Assembly: GCF_017743995.1 (NCBI RefSeq)
Contig: NZ_JAGHRB010000012.1
Location: 1 to 64,000, forward strand
DNA from: Ruegeria sp. R13_0
GTDB taxonomy: Bacteria; Pseudomonadota; Alphaproteobacteria; Rhodobacterales; Rhodobacteraceae
Direction of reading: 5' to 3'
Length of the DNA stretch: 64,000 nt
Shown here: piece after piece, positions 8,738-17,747 of the stretch
Position numbering within the stretch: the first letter of the stretch is position 1
Layout of the letters: the number at the start of each line of letters is the position of its first letter
Translations under genes and position numbers: made by a program
The notes under the pieces: model-generated
What the model was told of the DNA's origin: nothing
The model's input: the letters and a program-made list of their open reading frames with translations, nothing else
Database searches by the model: none

Positions 8738-10216
8738 TTACCCAAATGCAGTCAGCATCCAGAAAATCACAGCGGACAACACAGCCGCTGCCGGAACGGT
8801 CACCACCCAAGCGGCCACGATCGTCATGAAATGCGAGCGGCGAACCAGCTTGCGCCGCTGATGCTCTTCCCGCGCCAGTCGCTGCTCGGGCGGGCGTTGG
8901 CGGTTGGAGTGTGCCCAGCGTCGGTCAGAATGCCATTCACGATAGAAACCCACACCAAAAACGGCGCCCACGGTGATGTGGGTCGAACTTACTGGCAGGC
9001 CCAACCAGCTGGCCAGGATCACGGTGATGGCGGCAGACAGCGCGACGCAAAAGGCGCGCATCGGGTTCAACTTGGTGATCTGACTGCCCACCATTCTGAT
9101 CAGTTTCGGCCCAAACAAGAACAGACCAAAGGAAATCCCAAAGGCTCCGATCACCATGACCCATGTGGGAATGGTGACTTTGGCGGCAAAATCTCCGAAC
9201 TCGGCTGCGTGCACGATAGCGGCCAGAGGGCCGACCGCATTTGCCACGTCATTGGCTCCATGCGCAAAGCTGAGGAAGGTCGCTGAAATCACCAAAGGCA
9301 ACCCGAACAGGGTTTTCAGCGACCGCGTTCGGTTCTCTAGCCCTTGCGAGCGGCGTCGCACCCATGGCACCGTCACGGCCCATGCAAGCAGACCAGCGCC
9401 GAGACCGATCAGAACGGCCGTGTTCAGATCAATCGCAACGATTTTCTTCAGCCCCTTCACCGCCAGATAGGTGGCGAAGGCACCAGCCATTAGCCCCACG
9501 AGGATGGGCACCCAGCGCTGCGCGGCTGCAATCTTGTCGTCCTGATACTGGATTTTGGCCTTGATCAGCGCCAGAAATACAGCTGCAATCACGCCACCCA
9601 GAACCGGAGAGATCACCCAGCTGGCCGCGATCGCCCCCATGGTGCCCCAGCTGACCGCGCTCAGCCCTGCCGCAGCGATGCCAGCACCCATGACCCCGCC
9701 CACGACAGAATGAGTGGTCGAAACAGGCGCGCCCAGCCAAGTCGCAAGGTTGACCCACATGGCCGAGGAGATCAGCGCCGCCATCATCGCCCATATGAAC
9801 ACATTGCTGTTCTGGACCGAGGCCGGATCAATGATCCCCTTGGAGATGGTTGAGACCACATCCCCACCCGCCAGCAACGCGCCTGCGCTTTCGGCGATGG
9901 CCGCGATGGCAATCGCGCCGCCCATAGTCAGGGCATTTGCACCCACGGCCGGGCCCATGTTGTTGGCCACGTCATTGGCGCCGATATTGATTGCCATATA
10001 AGCCCCGAACGCAGCCGCTGCGACGACGATCACGCCACCATCCGCCTGCCCAAACAGAACCGCCGCCGTCAGCCCGGCCAATGCCATGAAGGCCAGCGCG
10101 ATGCCCGGCGCCAGCAAGGGGCGGGCGACATGCGCATTTGCCGTCTCGACCCGCGAGATGCGATGCAGGTCGCTGTCCAGCGCCTTCCAGCGCGGTTTGG
10201 AGTTCGTGTTCGACAT
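8738..10216 (-). CDS. Inorganic phosphate transporter, PiT family
   Basis: A 492-residue low-affinity phosphate permease. Both PHO4/PiT signature repeats are visible: GANDVANNMGPAVGA and GANDVANAVGPLAA, each in a hydrophobic half. The Met at 10216 (MSNTNSKPRW) is chosen over the upstream Met at 10234. A charged loop (YREWHSDRRWAHSNRQRP) lies before the last membrane segment. PiT permeases are often co-transcribed with a PhoU-like DUF47 protein, but none is adjacent. The Nudix gene lies 81 bases upstream on the same strand. Confidence 0.93.
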   Translation of the reverse strand: MSNTNSKPRWKALDSDLHRISRVETANAHVARPLLAPGIALAFMALAGLTAAVLFGQADGGVIVVAAAAFGAYMAINIGANDVANNMGPAVGANALTMGGAIAIAAIAESAGALLAGGDVVSTISKGIIDPASVQNSNVFIWAMMAALISSAMWVNLATWLGAPVSTTHSVVGGVMGAGIAAAGLSAVSWGTMGAIAASWVISPVLGGVIAAVFLALIKAKIQYQDDKIAAAQRWVPILVGLMAGAFATYLAVKGLKKIVAIDLNTAVLIGLGAGLLAWAVTVPWVRRRSQGLENRTRSLKTLFGLPLVISATFLSFAHGANDVANAVGPLAAIVHAAEFGDFAAKVTIPTWVMVIGAFGISFGLFLFGPKLIRMVGSQITKLNPMRAFCVALSAAITVILASWLGLPVSSTHITVGAVFGVGFYREWHSDRRWAHSNRQRPPEQRLAREEHQRRKLVRRSHFMTIVAAWVVTVPAAAVLSAVIFWMLTAFG

Positions 10217-10297
10217 GGGTGTGATAAGGTCCAAAAAGATTGACGCCGGTTCCTACAGGTTTCACGACCTGAGGGCAACCGTGACGCCACTTGACCT

Positions 10298-10756
10298 TTA
10301 CAGATGCCTGAGTAGGGCCTTGAGTTCAGGCTCATCCACACGTTCAGCTGCTATCTTCGGCGTCACCCAGTTCCGCTGCCGCTGATCAACTTCGGGGAAG
10401 TCATCCAGCAGTTTCGTCACGCGCAGATGGTAGACGCTGGTCAACACTGCCTCGACCGAGCCGTCTTTGAGAACCTTGTCATAGGTGAAGTGACCCACCG
10501 GCTCTTTTTTGGCTTTGGCCTCGCGAACGCCGGCCTCTTCCCAGGCCTCTTGCAGGGCAGTTCCGGCGCCGTCCAGCCCGTCGATCGGCCAACCTTTGGG
10601 AATGATCCAGCGCCCAGTGTCGCGGCTGGTCACCAAAAGAACCTCGTGGCCCGATTTGGTCTGACGCGTACAGAGGGCGGCCACCTGCACGCGCTTGGGT
10701 CGCTGTATCATAGGTCGTCCGACCTCATCCCAGATTCTCTGCAACTGCGCTTTCAT
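10298..10756 (-). CDS. Nudix hydrolase
   Basis: A 152-residue Nudix protein, probably hydrolysing a nucleoside-diphosphate-linked substrate such as a dinucleoside or inositol polyphosphate. The box runs GWPIDG-L-x7-QEAWEEAGV: the catalytic glutamates of REUXEE are kept, but the first consensus Glu is Leu and the Arg is Gln, as in alphaproteobacterial DIPP-like members. WIIPKGWP before the box is typical of that group. The substrate is not determinable. It lies between hrpB and the phosphate permease on the same strand. Confidence 0.88.
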   Translation of the reverse strand: MKAQLQRIWDEVGRPMIQRPKRVQVAALCTRQTKSGHEVLLVTSRDTGRWIIPKGWPIDGLDGAGTALQEAWEEAGVREAKAKKEPVGHFTYDKVLKDGSVEAVLTSVYHLRVTKLLDDFPEVDQRQRNWVTPKIAAERVDEPELKALLRHL

Positions 10757-10828
10757 TGTTCTGCCGCTCGGGAAGCATTTTACCTCAATGTATGTTCAAA
10801 TAGTGGCCGAGATTGTTTAATGCAACGT

Positions 10829-10859
10829 AACCCCGGAAAAATGGCTTTTCTTGGGGGTT
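10829..10859. terminator. Hairpin between hrpB and the Nudix gene
   Basis: Two stacked stems, AACCCC with GGGGTT and GAAAA with TTTTC, close a 5-base loop. It lies about 60 bases past the hrpB stop and about 75 bases before the Nudix start on the minus strand. It may separate the two transcripts. No strong U tract is seen, so factor-independent termination is uncertain. Confidence 0.4.
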
Positions 10860-10919
10860 TGGCGGCAATTTTGTCGCGATTTTGGGGAAATTCGACAGAA
10901 CTTAGCGCTTGGTGATGCC

Positions 10920-13370
10920 TCAGCCGGGCCTTCGTTTGGCCCGCAACGTCGGATCGGCCTGCGTTGGATCTTCGGGCCAGGGATGTTTGGGGTATTGCGC
11001 GCGCATGTCTTTGCGGACATCCGCGTAAGAGCCAGCCCAGAACCCCGGCAGGTCGCGGGTGATCTGGATCGGGCGTTGTGCGGGAGACAGCAAGGTGATC
11101 TTCAACGGTGTGCCTCCGACCACCGGATGGCGCGTGACACCGAACAGTTCTTGCAGACGCACCGAGATTTCAGGCGCGTCGCCCCCGTAGTCGATGGGAA
11201 CCTTGCGGCCCAGTGGGGTAACGAAGGATCCCGGAGCACGGCGGTCCAGCTCTTGCGTCTGCGCCCAGTCCAGACGGGCCCGCAGTGCGGGCAGCAGGTC
11301 AAAGCGCTTCCAGTCCTCCGCACTGCGCACGCCCGAGAGCATGGGAAACAGCCAATCTTCCCGCGTGTCGATCAGCCCTTGGTCCGAGAAGTCGGGCAGG
11401 TCCACCCCATCAGCGCGCACCAGTTCAACCCGTGCGGCCAGCCGGGCGGCTGCGCCCTCCAACCGCAGCCCTAGATCGCGCACGCCGTCCAACATGGCAC
11501 GGGCGATCGCGTCCTCGGGGACGTCTTTCCAGATCCGGTCCTCGAGCGCGATTGCGCCGAGGCGTTCTTGCCGCCGTGCAATGACCCGTCGGTCGCGTTT
11601 TGACCAGACACAGCTAGTCTCCCATCCGATCTGATCTGCGAACAGGGCGCGAATTTCACTTTCGCTGATCTGAACGGCCATGCGCGCCTTCGCCTCGCGC
11701 GGGTTGCCGTCGGTATCTATGACCACCAAATAGGGCGCGCCTGCCAGCGTATCGCCACTGTCCAGCACAACGCCCTTGCCGCCGGACAGCACATAGCGCG
11801 GTGCTTCGCCCTTACGCCTTTGGCCAATGCGGTCGGGATAGGCCAGCGCGGCCATGGAGGCGGTGCTGAGGTTTTCAGCCACAGATCCGGCCTGCGTTCG
11901 CAGCCGTTTGGCCTCGGCCTTGACCCGGTCCAACACGCCCATATTGACCTGCCAGACCCGGTTGCGCTGAAACGCACGGGCGTCGCGCAGAGCTTCAAGC
12001 CGCAAGGACAGGTCAACCGGAGCGCCCTTTAGTGGGTCACGTTCCGCCATCAGTGCGGCCAGAGGGGCTGCCTGCGCCCCCGCCGTAACCAGCATATGAC
12101 CCAAGCGGGGATGTAGGGGCAGGGCAGCCAGCGCGCGTCCATGATCCGTGATCCGTCCCTTGCCATCCAAAGCGCCCAGTAAGGTCAGCAGCGCCTGCGC
12201 CTCAGCCAGAGCGCCCTCGGGCGGAGCTGTCAGAAATGCCAGATCACCGGCTTCGGCCCCCCAGAGTGCCAGTTCCAGCGCAAGCCCGGTCAGATCGGCG
12301 GCCTCAATCTCGGCAGGCGGGTAGGCGGCCAATGCCCCCTCTTCGCCTTTCGACCATAGCCGATAGCACAGCCCGTCTGAAACCCGGCCCGCCCGGCCTG
12401 CGCGCTGGGTTGCTTCGGCGCGCGTGACTCGTTCCGTCACCAGCCGCGACATGCCCGAGCCGGGATCGAACCGCGCCCGCCGTGCCTGTCCCATATCAAC
12501 CACGACGCGGATATCGGGGATCGTCAGCGAGGTTTCGGCAATCGAGGTTGCCAGCACCACCTTACGTCCGCTCTCAACCGGTGCAATTGCCGCGCGCTGG
12601 GCGGCAAAGGGCATGGCCCCAAAGAGAGGGCGCACAACGCAATCTTTTGGCAATCGCTCAATCAGCGCAGTTTCGGCGCGGCGAATCTCACCCTCGCCAG
12701 GAAGAAACACGAGGATACCGCCACCGATAGCGCGGCTGTCCCGCTGGGCTTTAACGACCAGATCAATCAACGCATCCAACCGCCGGGCCTGCGTACCCAA
12801 TGGTTTCTCCAACCATCGCGTTTCAACCGGATAGCTGCGACCTTCCGAGGTCACCAGCGGGGCCTCCATCAACCTCCCCACGGGGTCTGCATCCAGCGTC
12901 GCCGACATGGCCAGCAGGATTAGATCATCGCGCAGGGCTCCGGTGACCTCAAGACACAGGGCCAGCCCCAGATCGGCGTTCAGCGAGCGTTCGTGGAACT
13001 CATCGAAAATCACTGCACCGACGCCGGGCAGGTCCGGCTCGGATTGCAACATGCGGGTCAGGATGCCTTCGGTGACCACCTCGATCCGGGTGGCTTTCGA
13101 CACTTTCGCATCGCCCCGGACGCGGTAGCCGACCGTTTGCCCGGCGCGTTCGCCCAGCGTTTCGGCCATCCGCTCGGCCGCGGCGCGGGCAGCCAGCCGC
13201 CGGGGCTCCAACATCACAATCCGACCGGCGCATATTCCGGTCTCTAGCATCGCCAGAGGCACCCGCGTCGTCTTGCCCGCACCCGGCGGGGCCTGCAGCA
13301 CGGCACGGCCATGGGTTCTCAGGGCCTCCAGGAGTTCCGGAAGGGCGTCATCTATCGGCAAACGGCTCAT
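10920..13370 (-). CDS. hrpB: ATP-dependent helicase HrpB
   Basis: An 816-residue DEAH-type RNA/DNA helicase, full length for HrpB. Visible motifs are Walker A APPGAGKTT (27-35), FDEFHERSL (DEAH box variant DEFH), SATLD (motif III) and ATQRAGRAGR (motif VI), followed by the HrpB-specific C-terminal domain ending near HPWPEDPTQADP. The cellular role of HrpB is poorly defined; it is widespread and usually non-essential. The start at 13370 lies 120 bases from the divergent meaB start. Confidence 0.95.
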   Translation of the reverse strand: MSRLPIDDALPELLEALRTHGRAVLQAPPGAGKTTRVPLAMLETGICAGRIVMLEPRRLAARAAAERMAETLGERAGQTVGYRVRGDAKVSKATRIEVVTEGILTRMLQSEPDLPGVGAVIFDEFHERSLNADLGLALCLEVTGALRDDLILLAMSATLDADPVGRLMEAPLVTSEGRSYPVETRWLEKPLGTQARRLDALIDLVVKAQRDSRAIGGGILVFLPGEGEIRRAETALIERLPKDCVVRPLFGAMPFAAQRAAIAPVESGRKVVLATSIAETSLTIPDIRVVVDMGQARRARFDPGSGMSRLVTERVTRAEATQRAGRAGRVSDGLCYRLWSKGEEGALAAYPPAEIEAADLTGLALELALWGAEAGDLAFLTAPPEGALAEAQALLTLLGALDGKGRITDHGRALAALPLHPRLGHMLVTAGAQAAPLAALMAERDPLKGAPVDLSLRLEALRDARAFQRNRVWQVNMGVLDRVKAEAKRLRTQAGSVAENLSTASMAALAYPDRIGQRRKGEAPRYVLSGGKGVVLDSGDTLAGAPYLVVIDTDGNPREAKARMAVQISESEIRALFADQIGWETSCVWSKRDRRVIARRQERLGAIALEDRIWKDVPEDAIARAMLDGVRDLGLRLEGAAARLAARVELVRADGVDLPDFSDQGLIDTREDWLFPMLSGVRSAEDWKRFDLLPALRARLDWAQTQELDRRAPGSFVTPLGRKVPIDYGGDAPEISVRLQELFGVTRHPVVGGTPLKITLLSPAQRPIQITRDLPGFWAGSYADVRKDMRAQYPKHPWPEDPTQADPTLRAKRRPG

Positions 13371-13490
13371 GCGGCCTTATCGCCAAAGCGGGACCCGACG
13401 TCCAGAAGCCGCGCAGTTAATCCCGCAGGGCCTCTGGACAAACCCCGCGCCGCACATTCATCTAGGGCGGATTCTAAAGGGACCGGACGG

Positions 13491-14462
13491 ATGGACATAG
13501 CTGACTTGGGCGACAGGATTTTGCGGGGTGAGCGTCGGGCTTTGGCGCGTGCGATTACCTTGGTCGAAAGCCAGCGCGAAGATCACCGGGCGCAAGCGAC
13601 TGAGTTGCTGTCCCATCTGGCGCAGTCCGGACGGCAATCCCTGCGGATTGGTCTGTCCGGTACGCCGGGTGTCGGCAAGTCTACATTCATCGAAAGCTTT
13701 GGTATGATGCTGATCGGGCAGGGGCTGCGCGTGGCGGTTCTGGCTGTTGACCCAAGCTCGGCCCGCTCGGGTGGGTCCATTCTAGGTGACAAAACCCGGA
13801 TGGAGCGTCTGAGCCGCGAGAAAAACGCCTTTATCCGCCCCTCTCCCAGCCAGAGCCACCTTGGCGGGGTCGCCCGCCGCACCCGCGAGGCCATCGCCCT
13901 GTGCGAGGCAGCGGGCTACGATGTCGTCTTGATCGAAACCGTAGGGGTCGGTCAGTCCGAAACTGTGGTATCAGAACTGTCGGACCTGTTCCTGCTGCTG
14001 CTGGCCCCGGCAGGCGGAGATGAGTTGCAAGGCGTGAAGCGCGGTATCATGGAGATGGCCGACATCATCCTGATCAACAAGGCCGACGGAGACCTCAAGG
14101 CCACCGCAACCCGCACCTGCGCTGACTACGCCGGTGCTCTGCGCCTGTTGCGCAAAAGACCGCAAGATCCTGAAGGCTTCCCGAAGGCCATGGCCGTCTC
14201 CGCGGTTGAGGAACATGGGCTGGACAAAGCATGGACGGAAATCCAGAGTCTGACCGATTGGCGGCGCGAAGCAGGGCACTGGCAATCCAACCGCGCCGCA
14301 CAAGCCCGCTATTGGTTCGATCAGGAGGTGCGGCATGCGCTGCTTGCACGCCTCGAAACGGCGCAGGCCAAAGCGCAAATGGCACAGCTTGATGCCGAGG
14401 TATCCCAAGGTCGCCTCAGCCCTGCCGCCGCGGCCGAGAAAATGCTGGCGAGCCTGGTCTGA
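13491..14462 (+). CDS. meaB: MeaB-type GTPase chaperone of methylmalonyl-CoA mutase
   Basis: A G3E P-loop GTPase of 323 residues that protects methylmalonyl-CoA mutase and edits its cobalamin loading. Walker A SGTPGVGKST lies near residues 56-65; DPSSARSGGSILGDKTRM, ETVGVGQSE and the guanine-specificity NKADGD are all present. The ATG at 13491 follows AAAGGGA; the longer frame from 13311 overlaps hrpB and is discarded. Its client, methylmalonyl-CoA mutase, is at the right end of this window, about 48 kb away, so the two are unlinked here although often adjacent elsewhere. Confidence 0.93.
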   Translation: MDIADLGDRILRGERRALARAITLVESQREDHRAQATELLSHLAQSGRQSLRIGLSGTPGVGKSTFIESFGMMLIGQGLRVAVLAVDPSSARSGGSILGDKTRMERLSREKNAFIRPSPSQSHLGGVARRTREAIALCEAAGYDVVLIETVGVGQSETVVSELSDLFLLLLAPAGGDELQGVKRGIMEMADIILINKADGDLKATATRTCADYAGALRLLRKRPQDPEGFPKAMAVSAVEEHGLDKAWTEIQSLTDWRREAGHWQSNRAAQARYWFDQEVRHALLARLETAQAKAQMAQLDAEVSQGRLSPAAAAEKMLASLV

Positions 14463-14468
14463 TGATAC

Positions 14469-14518
14469 TTTCATCTTTTCAAAAATACTCACGCCGTAGG
14501 CACGGCCCGACGGGCCGT
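14469..14518 (+). repeat. Post-stop hairpin element, copy C (after meaB)
   Basis: The core TTTCATCTTTTCAAAAATAC begins about seven bases after the meaB stop. It is followed by GCC-GTA-GGC (14493-14501) and a perfect 7-bp hairpin, ACGGCCC (14502-14508), loop GAC, GGGCCGT (14512-14518). It has the same orientation and position relative to the stop as the other copies. Confidence 0.8.
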
Positions 14519-14683
14519 TCCGTTGCAAGAGGTTTCGGAAAAGAATCCGTCCGCCGTGTCTTGACCCTCCCAGCGATTCCCACTACACGCATCCAACCAG
14601 TTTTCGGGCGCGACTTCGGGTTGTGCCCCTTGTGATTTGGCCGCAGGCGTTTTGCCGGGCCTCCAGAAACAAAGGAAGAAACC

Positions 14684-14971
14684 ATGTCGCGCCGTTGCGA
14701 ACTGACCGGAAAAGGCCCGATGACTGGCAACAATGTCAGCCACGCCAAAAACAGAACTCGTCGTCGTTTTCTGCCTAACCTGAACGACGTTACCCTGCAG
14801 TCCGAGACCCTGGGTCGTGGCGTTAAGCTGCGCATCTCGGCAGCTGCCCTGCGCTCGGTCGACCACCGTGGTGGTCTGGACGCGTTCCTGGCGAAAGCCA
14901 AGGACGAAGAGCTGTCGGCAAACGCTCTGAAAGTGAAAAAGGAAATCGCCAAGGCTCAAGCCGCGGCCTAA
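14684..14971 (+). CDS. rpmB: 50S ribosomal protein L28
   Basis: A 95-residue ribosomal protein. The start [20 protein letters not shown] and [12 protein letters not shown] are characteristic, and length matches alphaproteobacterial L28 with its lysine/alanine tail. A strong ribosome site (AAAGGAAG) precedes the ATG. It is transcribed alone, between a post-meaB element and its own terminator. Confidence 0.98.
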   Translation: MSRRCELTGKGPMTGNNVSHAKNRTRRRFLPNLNDVTLQSETLGRGVKLRISAAALRSVDHRGGLDAFLAKAKDEELSANALKVKKEIAKAQAAA

Positions 14972-14997
14972 ATTCCTTCACTCATTAGAATTCCAAA

Positions 14998-15028
14998 GCC
15001 TCGAACCTAGCCGGTTCGGGGCTTTTTT
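14998..15028 (+). terminator. rpmB intrinsic terminator
   Basis: A 10-bp stem (14998-15007 with 15013-15022, one G-T pair) closes a 5-base loop and is followed by six T residues. It lies 26 bases after the rpmB stop. Confidence 0.92.
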
Positions 15029-15368
15029 GTGTGGAAACGATTGGCGGGAACTGTGGGGGCTTCGGAAACAAATTCTTCTTGAGTGATCTTGTTCACAGAC
15101 CATGCCGCCCTATTTTTGACATTATTGGTTTATCAACAACGAGTGTTGTCCAATGTCATTTAAGAGTTTCTATTTCTTTCTCTTGCTGAGTAAGTTGGCA
15201 AGTAAGACGATATCTGCATGTTCCCGGATGCAGCGCCGGGTGAACCGGTCCCATACCAGTCTCACAAAGGGAACCGTAAAGCGGCGCGGCCTGGAATACT
15301 GAAGCGATTTCGGGCGCGACGGTTTGGCGCTTGAAGCCCGTTGGCTCAGCGGCCTATATCGAGGCCGA
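15029..15368. other. Intergenic region with a nested inverted repeat
   Basis: About 340 bases without a convincing gene, upstream of the copper-related pair. At 15117-15158 an outer arm TGACATT...GG pairs with CCAATGTCA and encloses ACAAC-GAGT-GTTGT, followed by T-rich DNA. This may be a regulatory hairpin, a terminator or an operator for the downstream genes. A short minus-strand frame at 15170-15496 lacks recognisable features. Confidence 0.4.
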
Positions 15369-15719
15369 ATGATACGTTTCGTGCCTCGAATCCTGCCCGT
15401 TGTGATGTGCCTGTTGGTTGTTCTGACAGGGCAGGGAGTGGCCGTTTCGCGCGGAGTTGACCGCGCCGTAGGCCAGATGGTGCTGTGTACGGGCACTGGA
15501 CCCGTTGTCGTCTATATGGATGAGGACGGTCAGCCGACAGCGCCTCCGCACTATTGTCCGGACTATGCTTTGGCTCTGCTTGGGGCGGTTCATCCGCATC
15601 CTCCGGTCATGCCTGATGCGCCGCCGATGGGTGGTGTTCAGCCGCTTGGCCGCGATGAAAACCTGATCGCGCTGCCGTTGCCGCGGAAACCGGCGCGGGC
15701 CCCTCCGACAACGGTCTGA
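15369..15719 (+). CDS. DUF2946-like exported protein of a copper locus
   Basis: A 116-residue protein with an N-terminal signal segment (MIRFVPRILPVVMCLLVVLTG) and a short Cys/His region, CTGTGPVVVY then HYCPDYALALL, followed by a His/Pro-rich tail. This layout resembles DUF2946-type proteins found beside copper chaperones. The Met at 15369 is preferred because it begins the hydrophobic signal. It is 45 bases upstream of the PCuAC gene on the same strand, suggesting a two-gene copper-handling unit in the periplasm. Family assignment is tentative. Confidence 0.6.
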   Translation: MIRFVPRILPVVMCLLVVLTGQGVAVSRGVDRAVGQMVLCTGTGPVVVYMDEDGQPTAPPHYCPDYALALLGAVHPHPPVMPDAPPMGGVQPLGRDENLIALPLPRKPARAPPTTV

Positions 15720-15764
15720 TTTTCTTTCGATACAAATCAGACCAATTGAAATAGGAGAGGCGCG

Positions 15765-16259
15765 ATGTCCCTCAAATCCACTCTGTTCGCAACACTGGCC
15801 GGTTGCGTATTGGCCGTTCCAGCCCTCGCTGCCGATATCATCGTTGTAGACGACGCTTATGCGAGGTCGTCTGGCAAGGCGGCCAAGGCGGGCGCGGCCT
15901 TTATGGTGATACAGAACACCAGTGATACCGACGATCGCCTGATCCGTGCGACTTCGGACGTATCGGCTCGGGTCGAGCTTCACACCCATATGATCGACGA
16001 TGCGGGCGTGGCCAAGATGGTGCATGTCGAGGAAGGCTTTGTGATTCCAGCGGGCGAGAGCTTTGCGCTCAAGCGCGGGGGTGCCCATGTGATGTTCATG
16101 GGTCTGAAGGACCCGTTTGAGCAAGGCGAGATGCTGCCGGTCACGCTGGTTTTTGAAAATGCAGGTGAGGTCGTGGTTGAGATTCCGGTTGATCTGGAGC
16201 GTCAGGACAAGCATGGCCATGGGCATGGTCACGATAACCACGGGTCGCATTCGAACTAG
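15765..16259 (+). CDS. PCu(A)C periplasmic copper chaperone
   Basis: A 164-residue exported protein with a signal peptide (cleavage after VPALAA) and the PCuAC copper site: HTHM...AKM and, about 45 residues on, HVMFMGL. Such proteins deliver Cu(I) to the CuA/CuB centres of cytochrome oxidase. The C terminus is unusually histidine-rich (KHGHGHGHDNHGSHSN), which could store or sense metal. A ribosome site (AGGAGAGG) precedes the ATG. It follows the DUF2946-like gene. Confidence 0.92.
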   Translation: MSLKSTLFATLAGCVLAVPALAADIIVVDDAYARSSGKAAKAGAAFMVIQNTSDTDDRLIRATSDVSARVELHTHMIDDAGVAKMVHVEEGFVIPAGESFALKRGGAHVMFMGLKDPFEQGEMLPVTLVFENAGEVVVEIPVDLERQDKHGHGHGHDNHGSHSN

Positions 16260-16304
16260 GTGAACGCCTGTCTTCGGGCCGCGTTGCGGTCGTCATCCAT
16301 GCGT

Positions 16305-16331
16305 AAGGCCGGGCACAGAGCCCGGCCTTTT
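16305..16331 (+). terminator. Terminator after the copper chaperone gene
   Basis: A 10-bp perfect stem AAGGCCGGGC (16305-16314) and GCCCGGCCTT (16320-16329) closes loop ACAGA and ends in four T residues. It sits between the convergent PCuAC and HdeD-family genes. Confidence 0.85.
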
Positions 16332-16356
16332 GTGTCCCTGGGCTGGTGTTGGCGCT

Positions 16357-16965
16357 TTAACGGTTGATGGTTTTCATGCCGACCCGGTCGCTGGCGCTGC
16401 GCAGACGGGTAGCCAGCCAGAACATCACGGCTGCAATCGCAAGGGCCGAAAAGGCGATGGCCCATCCCAGTGCGATCAATGCAACGGCTGGCCATATCAT
16501 CAGGACCAGGCCGATGATCAAAGCTGCGATCCCTGACCCACGCATCGAGCCGCGCTGAGGGTCGCGCTCATTCATTTGTTGTGAAGCGGCCAGTGAGCCG
16601 ATGCCAATGATCAATGCCCAGGCGCCCAGCAGGAAGAAGGCCAGCTTGACGGTGCCTTCCGGCCAGATCAGCAGAACGAGGCCGATCAGAACAGCGCCAA
16701 TGGCCGCCCCGCCCAACAGCCCGCGACGACCAACCCCCAATAGAGTCAACCCGCCGTCGATGATCAACAGTGCCCCAACCAGCCGTAGCAACAGCGCGAT
16801 GCTGCCCGAGGGCCAGAACAGCGCGGCGATACCAACCGCACCCGCCAGCGCCCCACGTATCAGGAACGTCCACCACAGGCTTGAGAGCTGCGCGCTCAGC
16901 CTGTCTCGCTCGGTCATGCTGCCATCGTCCAGAATCTCGCCGGATTGGGGGTTTTGGTCGGTCAT
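16357..16965 (-). CDS. HdeD-family (DUF308) membrane protein
   Basis: A 202-residue protein with six hydrophobic segments arranged as repeated helix pairs (GIAALFWPSGSIALLLRLVG, LIGLVLLIWPEGTVKLAFFL, IIGLVLMIWPAVALIALGWA), typical of HdeD/DUF308. E. coli HdeD is linked to acid resistance at high cell density, but the molecular role is unknown. The start at 16965 has AGAGG just upstream. The same frame runs open to 17388, but that part is antisense-overlapping cobB and is not used. cobB ends 67 bases upstream on the same strand. Confidence 0.85.
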   Translation of the reverse strand: MTDQNPQSGEILDDGSMTERDRLSAQLSSLWWTFLIRGALAGAVGIAALFWPSGSIALLLRLVGALLIIDGGLTLLGVGRRGLLGGAAIGAVLIGLVLLIWPEGTVKLAFFLLGAWALIIGIGSLAASQQMNERDPQRGSMRGSGIAALIIGLVLMIWPAVALIALGWAIAFSALAIAAVMFWLATRLRSASDRVGMKTINR

Positions 16966-17032
16966 ATTGCGGCCTCTTGAAAAACTTGTTGAAATAGAGC
17001 GGGGTCGTCCTGCCTTGTCGTTCGCACTAGGT

Positions 17033-17719
17033 TTAAATCTGTAGTAAGCGATCAACCCATTTTGGCACAGTTTCGGACGCTTTGCCCAGAAGATGGTCGT
17101 CGAATCCTCCGCCTGTCGGCTCCAGATTGATCTCAATTGTGTGCGCCCCAACCGCGTGGGCTTCGTGGACGAAAGCTGCCGCTGGATAGACTTGGCCTGA
17201 TGTGCCGATCGCAGCGAAGATCGTGGCGGAGGCGAGGTGATCGAAAATCTCCTCCATATGATAGGGCATTTCGCCAAACCAGACCACGTCAGGGCGTGCG
17301 GTTGGGGCGTTGCAGGCCGGGCAGGGTTCGTCCACCTCCATCTCAGGCGGAGCTGTCCAGCGGTGACCGCAGGATGCGCAGAGCGCACCGGACAGTATTC
17401 CGTGCATGTGGATCACATCCTGTGCGCCGCCGGCCTCGTGCAGCCCGTCGACATTCTGTGTGACGATCACAACCTCGCCCGGAAAGTCCCGTTGCAGCCG
17501 GGCCAGCGCCCTATGCGCCGGGTTGGGTACCACCTTGGCGGCCTGCACGCGACGGGCGTTGTAGAACCCCTGAACCAAGGCAGGGTCGCGGGCGAAACCC
17601 TCGGGCGTTGCCACATCCTCGATCCGGTGTTGCGCCCATAGGCCGCCCTCATCGCGAAAGGTGCTGAGGCCGCTTTCGGCGGAAATCCCGGCCCCGGTCA
17701 GAATGACGATCTTTTCCAT
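17033..17719 (-). CDS. cobB: CobB/Sir2-type NAD-dependent protein deacylase
   Basis: A 228-residue class III sirtuin that removes lysine acyl groups from proteins using NAD. Seen are GAGISAESGL (9-18), TQNVDGLH (87-94), catalytic His106 in HMHG, and four zinc cysteines at 114, 117, 133 and 136. Tyr53 and Arg56 (YNAR) match the Y-x-x-R pair that in CobB/SIRT5 allows desuccinylation, so it may remove succinyl or malonyl groups too. The Met at 17719 begins the Rossmann strand. Its start is only 28 bases from that of the divergent phosphatase gene. Confidence 0.93.
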   Translation of the reverse strand: MEKIVILTGAGISAESGLSTFRDEGGLWAQHRIEDVATPEGFARDPALVQGFYNARRVQAAKVVPNPAHRALARLQRDFPGEVVIVTQNVDGLHEAGGAQDVIHMHGILSGALCASCGHRWTAPPEMEVDEPCPACNAPTARPDVVWFGEMPYHMEEIFDHLASATIFAAIGTSGQVYPAAAFVHEAHAVGAHTIEINLEPTGGGFDDHLLGKASETVPKWVDRLLQI

Positions 17720-17747
17720 ATGCCCCTCACGCGCTACAGATTGGCCC

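Noticed and set aside
16966..17388. N-terminal extension of the HdeD frame
   Set aside because: It overlaps cobB in another frame; the HdeD start at 16965 has its own ribosome site and begins the conserved part.
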